The translations under genes and the position numbers were made by a program. Below are positions 33,869 to 42,647 of a stretch of DNA of 64,000 bases, piece by piece. The DNA is from Sinomonas terrae. GTDB taxonomy: Bacteria; Actinomycetota; Actinomycetes; Actinomycetales; Micrococcaceae. Below the pieces are notes generated by a model that ran no database searches, had not been told where the DNA came from, and worked only from the letters and a program-made list of their open reading frames with translations. Where the stretch lies: NCBI RefSeq assembly GCF_022539255.1, contig NZ_JAKZBV010000001.1, positions 4,400,285 through 4,464,284 of the forward strand, given 5' to 3'. Every line of letters begins with the position of its first letter. Within the stretch, counting starts at the first letter, position 1.

Positions 33869-34593
33869 TCAGTCAAAATGGGTGGCCGGATCGACCTCGC
33901 CGAACCGGGCCAAGATCTGGGACGCAACGTCCCGAAGCTTGACGTTCCGCCCGATCGCAGCGCGCCGCAAGATCTCCACTGCCTGCTCTTGGGTGCACCC
34001 TGATTGGGCCATGATCACTCCCGAAGCGAGATTGATCGCCGTCCTCGACTCGAGGGCCGCCTTCAAGTCAGAGGATCGCTCCAGCTCGTTCTCCAGCCTT
34101 ACAGCGAGGCGCACGGAGGACGCGGCCAAATCGGCGAACGCCTCGACACTTGCCTTGGCCTCGTTGTCGAAGGCCCCGGGTTCATCCGCGTAGCAATTCA
34201 GGGCGGCCTGAGCACCGAGATCGAGGACGATGGGGACCGCGAGGATCGATCGAATTCCCGATTCCAGAGCGGGACCCCGATACACGGGCCATCGTTGCTC
34301 GTGAACCAGATCTGGTACGTCGATGACCGTGCCGTCTTCAACGCCGTCATGCAGGGGCCTTCTCCACTTGAATACTGGAGGTCGTCCAGACCCACGGCGA
34401 ACTCTTCGCTGAAGCCGACGGTTGCCCAGCGCCGCTCGCGGAGCACAGTGACGCTGCAGTAGGCAGTCCCTCGCCGGGACAGCTCCTGGGCCGCCACCTG
34501 GGTCAGGCGGAAGAGGAAAGACTTGAGGTCCGGGCTCTCCAGGAGGATGCCTTGCAGCTCAGCCACATCGAACCTCGTCCATTCCGAACGCAT
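33869..34593 (-). pseudogene. GAF-ANTAR gene with a single-base frameshift
   Basis: From ATG 34593 the GAF domain reads to SGEGPCMTALK. The natural continuation DGTVIDVPDLVHEQRWPVYRG and the ANTAR domain (SRTAINLASGVIMAQSGCTQEQA) lie in another frame that ends at 33869. Joining AAG to GAC restores the protein, so one G (a C on the plus strand) is missing near 34336. It is either a recent mutation, a phase-variation state or a sequencing error; both halves are otherwise well kept. Confidence 0.8.
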
Positions 34594-34895
34594 GTTCCGC
34601 CAGCCTCCCCTGCCTCCAGAATGCGACCAATTAACCCCTAAAAAGAACGCTACACCCCTCGGCGTACGAGAGCCCTTCCCCGCTCACGTAGACAGAAACA
34701 TCTGCGTAGCCTTAGCCTCAGAGAAGGAGCGGAAGGAGCCTGCTCCCTCTGGAACCTTCGTTGGCACGGGCGGTCGTTCACCGCCTCTGACCTAACGGGA
34801 GCCCCGGAAGGCCCGGCCCCAACCATGATCGTCACAGCGCTCCCCTCCTCGGCAGCCACCTCTCCGCATGCACGCCTTGACCTCGAGGCGGGCTC
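34594..34895. other. Intergenic gap, no gene seen
   Basis: 302 bp between the divergent GAF-ANTAR operon and the TetR gene. A short AT-rich patch (AATTAACCCCTAAAAAGAAC) is near 34630-34650. I see no conserved RNA, repeat or palindrome. Confidence 0.5.
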
Positions 34896-35462
34896 ATGAG
34901 GGAGCAGATTCTCAGGGCGTGCTTCGAGCTCTTTGCTCGGCAGGGTATCCGCCGAACCGGTGTGGAGGACCTTGTCGCATACGCCGGGGTCGCCAAGTCC
35001 ACCTTCTACAGCTATGTGCCCTCGAAAGAGGAAGCCGCTCTCGCTTACCTCAAGCACCTCTACCGGCGGTGGGCGACAGCGCTCGAAATGTCGGTCGCCG
35101 CTCGCGGTGAAGGTCCGCAGTCGCTGCTGGGCGTCCTCGACGCACTGGACACGCTGTGCGGGAAGGACAGCGACGGAGGCCCACACGCCTCTCTGGTCCG
35201 GGTCCTCGCCGAGTTCGGCCCCAACGACCCTCTGGGCCGCGCGAGCATTGAGCTCTCCACGCGGCTAACAGGCCAGATCGCCGGGATGGCCGAGGCCGCA
35301 GGCCTCAGCGAGCCCGACGAATTCGCGAGGGACTATCGGTTGCTGCTGGACGGCGTCCTCCTCTCCTTCACCGAGGGCAGTACCCGGGCGATGAACGACG
35401 CCGAAGCGCTCGCCACATCACTCATCAGGCACCACCTCGCGCGGAAGGAAGTACGGGCGTAG
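34896..35462 (+). CDS. TetR/AcrR-family transcriptional regulator
   Basis: 188 aa. N-terminal TetR HTH (ILRACFELFARQGIRRTGVEDL, then VAKSTFYSYVPSKEEA) and a helical ligand domain. It reads towards the aldehyde dehydrogenase gene 109 bp downstream and may regulate it. The ligand is unknown. Confidence 0.85.
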   Translation: MREQILRACFELFARQGIRRTGVEDLVAYAGVAKSTFYSYVPSKEEAALAYLKHLYRRWATALEMSVAARGEGPQSLLGVLDALDTLCGKDSDGGPHASLVRVLAEFGPNDPLGRASIELSTRLTGQIAGMAEAAGLSEPDEFARDYRLLLDGVLLSFTEGSTRAMNDAEALATSLIRHHLARKEVRA

Positions 35463-35571
35463 GCCACCTCTGCACCGGATGACAACCATCGCTCACGCGA
35501 AGACAAGCCTCCGCAAGCCGCTGCCTCCGAGACTGGACGGGACCAACAGCGGACTCGATGTGGAGGTTTCG

Positions 35572-36996
35572 ATGGACACGACTCTGGAGCAGACCGTTTC
35601 CCTGCTCGATGCGATCGCCCCGGCTGCGGGCGAGCCGGGACGGGAGATGTTCGACCCGGCCACCGGCGAGCTGGTGGGCGTGGCCCCGCTGCACGGGCTC
35701 GCGGAGCTCGAGGCCGGGGTCGCCGCGGCGCAGGCCGCCCAGCCCGCCTGGGCCGCGGCGGGGCACGCGGCCCGCTCGGCGGCACTGAACGCGGCGGCCG
35801 ACGCCGTCGAGGCCAGCGCCGAGGAGCTCGCCCGGATCCTCTCCCGCGAGCAGGGCAAGCCGCTCAACGGCCCCAACGCCCGCTTCGAAGTCGGCGCCTG
35901 CGCCGCCTGGCTCCGCTCCGCCGCCGCCACGCCCCTCGAGCCCGAGACCGTCGTCGACGACGGGACCACCAAGGCCGTCCTGCACTACCGGCCCATCGGG
36001 ATCGTCGGCGCGATCGGGCCGTGGAACTGGCCCATGATGATCACCGTCTGGCAGATCGCCCCCGCCCTGCGCATGGGCAACGCCGCCATCGTCAAGCCCT
36101 CCGGCTACACGCCCCTGTCGGTCCTGGCCCTCATCAGGGTCATCAACACCGCCCTCCCCGAAGGCCTCTTGAGCGTGGTGGCCGGGAACCGGACCGTCGG
36201 CTCCGCTCTGGCCGAGCACCCCGCGATCGGCAAGGTCATGTTCACCGGCTCCACCGCCACCGGCAAGGCCATCATCCGCTCCTCCGCCGAGACCGTGAAG
36301 CGCCTGACCCTCGAGCTCGGCGGCAACGACGCCGGCATCGTCCTACCCGACGCCGACCCCAAGGCGATCGCCGAGGGCGTCTTCTGGGGCGCGTTCATCA
36401 ACACCGGCCAGACCTGCGCCGCCCTCAAGCGCCTCTACGTCCACGCCGACATCTACGACGCCGTCTGCGACGCCCTCACCGACTACGCAAAGAACGTCCC
36501 CATGGGCCTGGGCCTGGACGAGCAGAACGTCCTAGGCCCCCTGCAGAACGCCTCCCAGTACGGGATCGTCAAGGACCTCGTCGAGGCCGCCAAGGCCTCC
36601 GGCGCCCGCGTCCTCCTCGGCGGCAACCCCGACGAGAACCAGCCCGGCCACTTCTACCCCACCACCCTCGTGGCCGACATCGACAACACCAACCCCCTCG
36701 TCGCCGAGGAGCAGTTCGGACCCGCCCTCCCCATCGTCAAGTACACCGACGTGGAGGAGGCCGTGGCGATGGCCAACGCCCTCGAGGTCGGCCTCGGCGC
36801 CTCCGTCTGGGCCACCGACCGCGACAAGGCCCGCGAAGTCGCCGCCCGCCTCGAGGCCGGCACCGTCTGGATCAACGCCCACGGCCTCGTCGACCCCCGC
36901 ATCCCCTTCGGCGGAGCCAAGCAGTCCGGCTACGGCCTCGAATTCGGCGTCGAAGGCCTCAAGCACCTCGGCCAGCCCCAGGTCATCAACGGCTAA
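35572..36996 (+). CDS. NAD(P)-dependent aldehyde dehydrogenase
   Basis: 474 aa from ATG 35572, chosen for GGAGG 6 bp upstream although the frame opens earlier. The family motif GAIGPWNWPMM, the general base Glu248 in LELGGND, the nucleophile Cys282 in NTGQTCAALKR and the C-terminal PFGGAKQSGYGLEFG are all present. It oxidises an aldehyde to its acid; the substrate is open. The stop is followed 22 bp later by the second 31-bp-period repeat array. Confidence 0.9.
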   Translation: MDTTLEQTVSLLDAIAPAAGEPGREMFDPATGELVGVAPLHGLAELEAGVAAAQAAQPAWAAAGHAARSAALNAAADAVEASAEELARILSREQGKPLNGPNARFEVGACAAWLRSAAATPLEPETVVDDGTTKAVLHYRPIGIVGAIGPWNWPMMITVWQIAPALRMGNAAIVKPSGYTPLSVLALIRVINTALPEGLLSVVAGNRTVGSALAEHPAIGKVMFTGSTATGKAIIRSSAETVKRLTLELGGNDAGIVLPDADPKAIAEGVFWGAFINTGQTCAALKRLYVHADIYDAVCDALTDYAKNVPMGLGLDEQNVLGPLQNASQYGIVKDLVEAAKASGARVLLGGNPDENQPGHFYPTTLVADIDNTNPLVAEEQFGPALPIVKYTDVEEAVAMANALEVGLGASVWATDRDKAREVAARLEAGTVWINAHGLVDPRIPFGGAKQSGYGLEFGVEGLKHLGQPQVING

Positions 36997-37018
36997 CCCC
37001 CACCCCTCCCCCACCGTT

Positions 37019-37155
37019 TCGGGTACAGATAATCCACCCCAAGCCCAACTCGGGTACAGATAATCCACCCCAGGACCAACTCGGGTACAGATAATCCACC
37101 CCAAGCCCAACTCGGGTACAGATATCCGCAAGCCGCCCTGATTATCTGTACCCGA
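37019..37155. repeat. 31-bp-period intergenic repeat array, cluster 2
   Basis: The same 17-bp unit as at 2076-2213: forward copies at 37019, 37050, 37081 and 37112 (exact 31-bp steps; the fourth lacks one A), and one inverted copy at 37139-37155. The 14-bp stretches between copies are also nearly identical (ACCCCAAGCCCAAC and ACCCCAGGACCAAC). Any forward copy can pair with the inverted copy. Confidence 0.9.
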
Positions 37156-37220
37156 AACAAAGGCGAGGACGACGACGTACGGCAGCGTGCGCCGTCGTCC
37201 TCCTCTTTTCGGCCCTCTTC

Positions 37221-37264
37221 TTTCCGGCGCCTTTCCGGCGCCTTTCCGGCGCCTTTCTGGCGCC
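37221..37264. repeat. Four 11-bp tandem repeats
   Basis: TTTCCGGCGCC three times and TTTCTGGCGCC once, head to tail, in the gap before the gene at 37356. Each unit carries a GGCGCC palindrome. It may tune the leader of that gene or be simple slippage. Confidence 0.8.
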
Positions 37265-37355
37265 ACGCCCCCGCCAGCGTGCGCAAGCCGGTTGAGGCAG
37301 ACGCAGGCGGGTAGTGCGCGTGTGAGAAGGGTGGTCAAGCGGAGGGCGACGAACA

Positions 37356-37814
37356 ATGGGACTCATACGGCGGGCGATCCGCGGCGCTAGTGCAGGAGTC
37401 GCAGCTACGGCGGCGATGACGACGGTCTTCGGCGCTGCGGGCGCTTCTGGCCTGATCCACCGCCAGCCCCCGGAGAAAATCGTCCGGACCCTCTTCCCCT
37501 CCCTCCCGACTACGGGCAAGGAAGCTCTCGCCCTCGCATCCCATGTTGGCTACGGGATGAGCGGCGGAGCCCTCTACTCGTGCCTCGTCCCATTCCGCTT
37601 CCAGGATCCGGGCACCGGCACAGTGTTCGGTGCGATGGTCTGGCTGGCCGGATACGAAGGATGGCTCCCCGCCATGGACATCCTCCCGCCGGCTCACGAG
37701 GACCGGCCCGGGAGGGCGGCGAACGTCTTCATAGCCCACCTCGTCTACGGCTGGACGCTGGGTTGGGCTGCGAGACGCTTGCGCGAGAAGCGGGAGTCGA
37801 AGAACCCGGCCTGA
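37356..37814 (+). CDS. Small membrane protein of unknown function
   Basis: 152 aa. N-terminal amphipathic/hydrophobic helix GASAGVAATAAMTTVFGAAG (about residues 11-30), a second weak hydrophobic part around LASHVGYGMSGGALYSCL, and a third near the C-terminus (FIAHLVYGWTLGWAARRL). The plan is loosely like DUF1440/YagU-type proteins, but I cannot name the family with confidence. It stands between the repeat array and an SRPBCC gene. Confidence 0.6.
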   Translation: MGLIRRAIRGASAGVAATAAMTTVFGAAGASGLIHRQPPEKIVRTLFPSLPTTGKEALALASHVGYGMSGGALYSCLVPFRFQDPGTGTVFGAMVWLAGYEGWLPAMDILPPAHEDRPGRAANVFIAHLVYGWTLGWAARRLREKRESKNPA

Positions 37815-37899
37815 CTCCGGAATCGAGAGAGCGCCTCCTCTTCGCGACCCTCCGCCCGAATGAAAGGGCTCGCGAGGTCGTGAGGTTTACGCTCGCCAT

Positions 37900-38313
37900 A
37901 TGTCAGAGTTCCGCCACCTGACCACTCCCATTGCCTTGCCTGCCGGCGACGTCGCCGCCTTCGCGGGCAACCCTGCCAACCTCCCGCTCTGGGCCGAGGG
38001 GCTCGCCGGCGGCATCCGAGCCGAGGGCGAGCGCTGGGTCGCCTCGTCCCCAATGGGCGACGTCGAAGTCAGCTTTGTCGGCGATGTCGCCGAGGGAATC
38101 CTCGACCACGAGGTCACCCTTCCGACGGGTGCGACCGTCCTCAATCAGTTCCGGATCCTGCACGATGGCCCGCACAGCCTTGCGGTCTTCCACCTTCGCC
38201 GCGAGACGGGCGTCACCGATGAGCAATTCGAGGCCGACGCCGCAGCGGTCCAACGCGATCTCGACACCCTCCGATCCGTGCTCGAGCACGGATCGGACGG
38301 GGTGGTCGACTAG
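37900..38313 (+). CDS. SRPBCC-like hypothetical protein
   Basis: 137 aa, soluble. Alternating strands around PMGDVEVSFVGDVAEGILDHEVTLP and a C-terminal long helix (TDEQFEADAAAVQRDLDTLRSVLEHG) fit the START/SRPBCC ligand-binding fold. No catalytic residues can be assigned. Precedes the kinase gene by 40 bp in the same direction. Confidence 0.6.
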   Translation: MSEFRHLTTPIALPAGDVAAFAGNPANLPLWAEGLAGGIRAEGERWVASSPMGDVEVSFVGDVAEGILDHEVTLPTGATVLNQFRILHDGPHSLAVFHLRRETGVTDEQFEADAAAVQRDLDTLRSVLEHGSDGVVD

Positions 38314-38353
38314 GCTGGACTGAGAGAAAAGTCCGGTGATGGAGGGGCAGATC

Positions 38354-39547
38354 GTGGCCGAGAGCGACACCGGGCTCAAGCGCTCCCTCATGGGCGGCCG
38401 GTACCGCCTCCTCGAGGTCGCCGGCAGCGGAGCGATGGCAACCGTCTACCGGGCGCGCGACGAGGTCCTCGGCCGGATTGTCGGCGTAAAGGTCTTCCGA
38501 GCGCACTCCCCCGATCCCCGCAGCGACCGGCGTCGCCGCGGCGAGATGGAAGTCCTCGCCCGCCTCAACCACCCGAGCCTCGTCCGCCTCTACGACGTCG
38601 GGACCGAGACAAGCGCCGACGGCAAGGCTCAGGTCACGTACCTCGTCATGGAGTTCCTCGAGGGAACCGATCTGCGCCAGCGCCTCCGCCAGGGTCCCCT
38701 CAGCGGCAAGGAGGTGCAGCGTCTCGGCGCCGATCTGGCGAGCGCCCTCGCCTACATCCACGCCCTCGATATCGTGCACCGCGACATCAAGCCCGCGAAT
38801 GTCATCGTGCCGGACCCGGCCGTCGCCGTCGGGCCGCGCCGCCCGGCCAAGCTCACCGACTTCGGGATCGCGCGCGTCATCGACGCGACCCGTGTCACCC
38901 AGACGAACACGACGATCGGCACCGCTCACTACCTGAGCCCTGAGCAGGCACGGGGAGAAGTCGTGGGGCCGCCCTCGGACGTCTATTCGCTCGGGCTCGT
39001 GCTTCTGGAGGCCCTGACCGGCCACATCGAGTATCCGGGCAGCGCGGTCGAGTCCGCCGTCGCCCGTCTCCTCCGCGAACCGCGCGTGCCGGCAGAACTC
39101 GGCGCGCCCTGGACCACGCTCCTGCCGTGGATGATGGCGAAGGAACCGTCCGAGCGGCCGACGCCGATCCAGGTCGCCCAGACGCTTGAGGCGGCCGCCA
39201 ACGCCGCTGTAGGCGCGCCCGAACCCGCGGGGTCCATGCCCACCGAGGTCATCCCGCCGCCTTCAGCGGGAGCGAACGACGGCGCGACTCGGCTTCTGCC
39301 CGCAGGTCCCCCGCCGAAGCCTCCCCAGGCGCCGTCTGCTTCGCCTCGTCCGGCCCCGCTGCTCCGCCGCCCGTTCGTGTGGGTGGCTGCCGCCGTCGTC
39401 GTCCTTGCACTCATCACGGTGATCCCGCTCGCTCTGCGGACGGCACCGCCGAACTCCGGGCCTACGCCGATCGCGCCCGGATCGCCCCACATCCCGGGCC
39501 CGCTCGGGAGCCACATCGCCCAGCTCGAACGGAGTGTCAGACCGTGA
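38354..39547 (+). CDS. Eukaryotic-type serine/threonine protein kinase, membrane bound
   Basis: 397 aa from GTG 38354 (GGAGGGG 6 bp upstream). Gly loop GSGAMATVY (24-32), ATP Lys46, catalytic HRDIKPAN (from 142) and DFG (169-171), so the kinase is active by sequence. A Pro-rich juxtamembrane linker leads to one transmembrane helix (about 340-361) and an extracellular tail of only about 36 residues, without PASTA domains. The stop overlaps a lipoprotein start (GTGA), which suggests that the lipoprotein serves as its outer partner. Confidence 0.87.
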   Translation: MAESDTGLKRSLMGGRYRLLEVAGSGAMATVYRARDEVLGRIVGVKVFRAHSPDPRSDRRRRGEMEVLARLNHPSLVRLYDVGTETSADGKAQVTYLVMEFLEGTDLRQRLRQGPLSGKEVQRLGADLASALAYIHALDIVHRDIKPANVIVPDPAVAVGPRRPAKLTDFGIARVIDATRVTQTNTTIGTAHYLSPEQARGEVVGPPSDVYSLGLVLLEALTGHIEYPGSAVESAVARLLREPRVPAELGAPWTTLLPWMMAKEPSERPTPIQVAQTLEAAANAAVGAPEPAGSMPTEVIPPPSAGANDGATRLLPAGPPPKPPQAPSASPRPAPLLRRPFVWVAAAVVVLALITVIPLALRTAPPNSGPTPIAPGSPHIPGPLGSHIAQLERSVRP

Positions 39548-39978
39548 TCGTAAGCCGCCAGCGCCTCGTGCTCGCTGCCGCAGCCGCCTGCCTCGCCGCG
39601 GCAACGCTCGCGGGCTGCGCCCAGAAGGCGTCCGACATGGACACCGGAGTTGCCGCGGACCTCCAGTCGGCGGCCCAGAACGTGCGCGCGGAGGCGGCCG
39701 CTGGCCATTACGGCCAAGCACTGCAGGAACTCGCGGACATCGAGCGCCAGGCGAACGAGGCCGCCGCTCAGGGCAAGCTCAGTGCGGCCCGGAAGCAGGA
39801 CGTGCTGACCGCCGTTGCGCTCGTCAGGACTGACCTTGAGACGGCCTCGGGCTCGCACAGCACCCCGTCGCCGAGCGCCTCGACCGCGAGTTCCTCGCCA
39901 AGCACGAGCGAATCATCGAAGGCCAAGAAGAAGGACGAGCCGAAGGATTCGTCGAAGGGCCAAGACCAGAACAACTAA
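39544..39978 (+). CDS. Lipoprotein coupled to Ser/Thr kinase
   Basis: 144 aa, GTG start overlapping the kinase stop. Signal peptide with lipobox LAGC (Cys near residue 22), a helical middle (AAQNVRAEAAAGHYGQALQELADIERQA, TPR-like in feel), then a Ser/Thr/Pro-rich and Lys/Asp-rich tail. No named family. Translational coupling points to a shared role at the cell surface. Confidence 0.7.
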   Translation: MIVSRQRLVLAAAAACLAAATLAGCAQKASDMDTGVAADLQSAAQNVRAEAAAGHYGQALQELADIERQANEAAAQGKLSAARKQDVLTAVALVRTDLETASGSHSTPSPSASTASSSPSTSESSKAKKKDEPKDSSKGQDQNN

Positions 39979-39981
39979 CGC

Positions 39982-40500
39982 CTAGCCCTGTCCCGGGATT
40001 GGCGCCCCGAAGGGGAGGCCCTCGCGGATGTAGCCGTCATACAGGGGTTGCCATGCGAGGGCGCCCGCCCTGTGCGGGCCCCCGGGCTCTCCCCCGCCGA
40101 GCTTGACCGCGAGTTCGGCGAGGCACACGTGCCAGCCAGCGGCGTTGCGGGCGGCGGCAGTGCGGTCACCGAGCCAGTTCCGCAGCGTCAGCTCCGCGTC
40201 CGTGCCCGAGCCCTGCACCACGAACTCGAGCGTGTCCTCGCCCCAATCGAAGGCCCACCGCTCGGGCGGCTCCCACGCGGTGATCCGTTCGGACGACGGC
40301 GGCATGTTCGGGTCGCCGGTCAGCGTCACGGTGTGCGTCGAGGGATCGATGACGACGGCGGAGGGGAACCAGCCGTCCAATCCTTCCGGCGTGCTCACGG
40401 CGTCCCAGACATCCTCGGCGCTCACCGGATACGAGCGGACGAAGGTGACAGAAGCACGCCCCTCTTCCTCGCTGTACTGCCCGTCGAGCTCTTCCATCAT
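39982..40500 (-). CDS. SRPBCC/AHSA1-family protein
   Basis: 172 aa. VTFVRSYPVSAEDVWDAVSTPEGLDGWF opens the fold, EPPERWAFDWGEDTLEFVVQG is the central strand pair and GWHVCLAELAVKLGG the C-terminal helix, all typical of AHSA1/polyketide-cyclase-like START proteins. Ligand unknown. Three bases separate it from the convergent lipoprotein gene. Confidence 0.75.
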   Translation of the reverse strand: MMEELDGQYSEEEGRASVTFVRSYPVSAEDVWDAVSTPEGLDGWFPSAVVIDPSTHTVTLTGDPNMPPSSERITAWEPPERWAFDWGEDTLEFVVQGSGTDAELTLRNWLGDRTAAARNAAGWHVCLAELAVKLGGGEPGGPHRAGALAWQPLYDGYIREGLPFGAPIPGQG

Positions 40501-40534
40501 CCGGTGCCTCCGATCACGAGTGGCCGTCCCCGAT

Positions 40535-41356
40535 TCAATGCCCGTACACGGTGCGGACGATTACGTCGAACGCCCTGTCCGGTAGCACCTTCCGCGCGGC
40601 CAGGATGGGCCACGCTCCCCCGCCGGCGGGGTAACGGGCGGCCGGGTGCTTCGACTGGACCGCCCGGACGATGGCCCGCGCCACAGCGTCCGGCGGGCTC
40701 GCGCGGCCCGGCTTGTCGACCTCGGCCAGGACTCCCGCGACCTTCCGCGCGTTGCCCTCGTAGGGGGTGCCCTCTGATCTCTCAATGAGGGACTCCCGCG
40801 CAATCGCGCTCCACTCCGAGAGGATGGGGCCCGGCTCAATCAGGACCACACGGATCCCGAACGGCTTGAGCTCGATGCGCAGCGAATCGGAGAGGCCCTC
40901 GACCGCGAACTTGGCCGCGTGGTACCAGGAGCCGAGCGGCTCGTAGAACTTGCCGCCGATCGAGGAGATGTTGACGATCGTCCCGGAGCGTCTGGCCCGC
41001 ATCCCCGGCAGCACGAGCTGGGTGAGGCGAGCGAGGCCGAAGAGATTCACGTCGAATTGGCGCCGCGCCTCCGAGATCGGCACCTCTTCGAGCGCCCCGA
41101 AGGAGCCGTAGCCGGCGTTGTTGACGAGGACGTCGATCCGGCCGGCGTCGGCAATGATCCGACGGACGCCGTCGGTCATCGAATCGTCCGAGGTGACGTC
41201 CATGGAGAGGATCCGCGCGCCGAGTTCCGCGAGGCCCTGCATGCGGTCGACCCGTCGGGCCGCGGCATACACGGTGAACCCCTCTGCGATGAGTGCCCGC
41301 ACGCTGGACTCGCCGATTCCGCTCGATGCGCCCGTGACGAGGGCAACCTGTTCCAT
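40535..41356 (-). CDS. Short-chain dehydrogenase/reductase
   Basis: 273 aa classical SDR. Cofactor motif VTGASSGIGESS at residues 7-18, NNAGYG after about residue 85, and the catalytic Ser...Tyr-x3-Lys in SSIGGKFYEPLGSWYHAAKFAVEG. The C-terminal part (VVLIEPGPI, then KHPAARYPAG) resembles SDRs acting on lipids or steroids. Substrate not known. Divergent from the aminotransferase across 61 bp. Confidence 0.85.
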   Translation of the reverse strand: MEQVALVTGASSGIGESSVRALIAEGFTVYAAARRVDRMQGLAELGARILSMDVTSDDSMTDGVRRIIADAGRIDVLVNNAGYGSFGALEEVPISEARRQFDVNLFGLARLTQLVLPGMRARRSGTIVNISSIGGKFYEPLGSWYHAAKFAVEGLSDSLRIELKPFGIRVVLIEPGPILSEWSAIARESLIERSEGTPYEGNARKVAGVLAEVDKPGRASPPDAVARAIVRAVQSKHPAARYPAGGGAWPILAARKVLPDRAFDVIVRTVYGH

Positions 41357-41417
41357 GGGGCCTCACGCTACCGGAGCGTCCGGCGCTGGGACGAGGGCTT
41401 GTGCCAAGCTGGAGCCC

Positions 41418-42647
41418 ATGAGCCTCCGATACCTCGCCGCCTCGTCCCGCTCTCAAGTTGCACCGTTTGCGGTCATGGACATCCTTGCGAGGGTTGACGA
41501 GCTTCGGGCCGCTGGACGGGACGTCGTCTCGCTGTGTGCTGGCGAGCCCTCGGGTGGGGCGCCGTCCGGCGTCTCCGCGAAGGCAGCCTCGATTCACGCC
41601 TCCGAGCGTCCCCTCACGTATACGCCCGCGCTCGGTACGGCGGAGCTGCGGGCGGCGATCGCAGGGCACTACGCCCGCTGGTACGGCCTCGAGATCGACC
41701 CCGCGCGGATCGCCGTGACCACGGGCTCATCCGGAGCGTTCGTGCTCGGCTTCCTCGCGGCCTTCGAGGCGGGGGACCGCGTCGCCCTCGCAAGGCCCGG
41801 CTACCCCGCGTACCGCAACATCCTCGCCGCACTGGGGTGCGAGGTGGTCGAAATCGACTGTGGCCCCGAGACGCGGTATCAGCCGACGCCCGAGCTGCTC
41901 GACGCCGCGGCCCGAGAGCACGGCCCGATGGCCGGCCTCATCCTCGCTTCACCGGCGAATCCGACCGGGACAATGGTGAGCCGATCCGAACTCGAAGCCA
42001 TCGCCGCCTGGTGCTCGGCCAACGGGACTCGGCTCGTGAGCGACGAGATCTACCACGGCATCACCTACCCGGACGCGGTCCTCGACCAGCACAGCCCGCG
42101 CGGAGTCTGTGCCTGGGAGCTGGGCGAGGATCTCTCTCATGACACCATCGTCATCTCGAGCTTCTCCAAGTACTGGGGCATGACGGGCTGGCGCCTCGGA
42201 TGGATGCTGCTTCCGGAAGAACTCGTCGGAGCCGTCGACGCCCTCGCCGGGAACGTCGCCCTCTGCCCGCCGGCACCCTCGCAGCTCGCGGCGATCGAGG
42301 CCTTCTCCCCGGCCTCCTATGCCGAAGCCGACGCCTGGGTCGCGCAATATGGGGAGACGCGGAGAGCACTTCTCGGCAACCTCGATTCACTCGGCTGGGG
42401 ACCCGCAGCACCGGCCGACGGCGCGTTCTACCTCTACGCCGAGCTCGGCTCCCAGCTCGGACGCTTCGAGGACTCGCGGGCCTACTGCCGGGAGCTGCTA
42501 GAGACCGAGGGCGTCGCCATCGTCCCGGGCACAGATTTCGACGCCGCATCCGGCGGCCGCTCGGTTCGCCTCAGCTTCGCCGCGGGTTCGACCGCGGTGA
42601 CGACCGCCGTCGAACGCATCCTCCGGTTCCAGGGCGGCGCGGCCTAG
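41418..42647 (+). CDS. Class I/II pyridoxal-phosphate aminotransferase
   Basis: 409 aa from ATG 41418 (GGAG 4 bp upstream). Fold type I: TTGSSGAFVLGFLAAF cofactor loop, LASPANPTGTM, SDEIYHGITY and the PLP-binding Lys251 in SSFSKYWGMTGWRLGW. It resembles aspartate/aromatic aminotransferases of the AspC/PatA group; the amino donor is not fixed by sequence. Its stop overlaps the convergent S4 gene by 4 bp. Confidence 0.88.
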   Translation: MSLRYLAASSRSQVAPFAVMDILARVDELRAAGRDVVSLCAGEPSGGAPSGVSAKAASIHASERPLTYTPALGTAELRAAIAGHYARWYGLEIDPARIAVTTGSSGAFVLGFLAAFEAGDRVALARPGYPAYRNILAALGCEVVEIDCGPETRYQPTPELLDAAAREHGPMAGLILASPANPTGTMVSRSELEAIAAWCSANGTRLVSDEIYHGITYPDAVLDQHSPRGVCAWELGEDLSHDTIVISSFSKYWGMTGWRLGWMLLPEELVGAVDALAGNVALCPPAPSQLAAIEAFSPASYAEADAWVAQYGETRRALLGNLDSLGWGPAAPADGAFYLYAELGSQLGRFEDSRAYCRELLETEGVAIVPGTDFDAASGGRSVRLSFAAGSTAVTTAVERILRFQGGAA

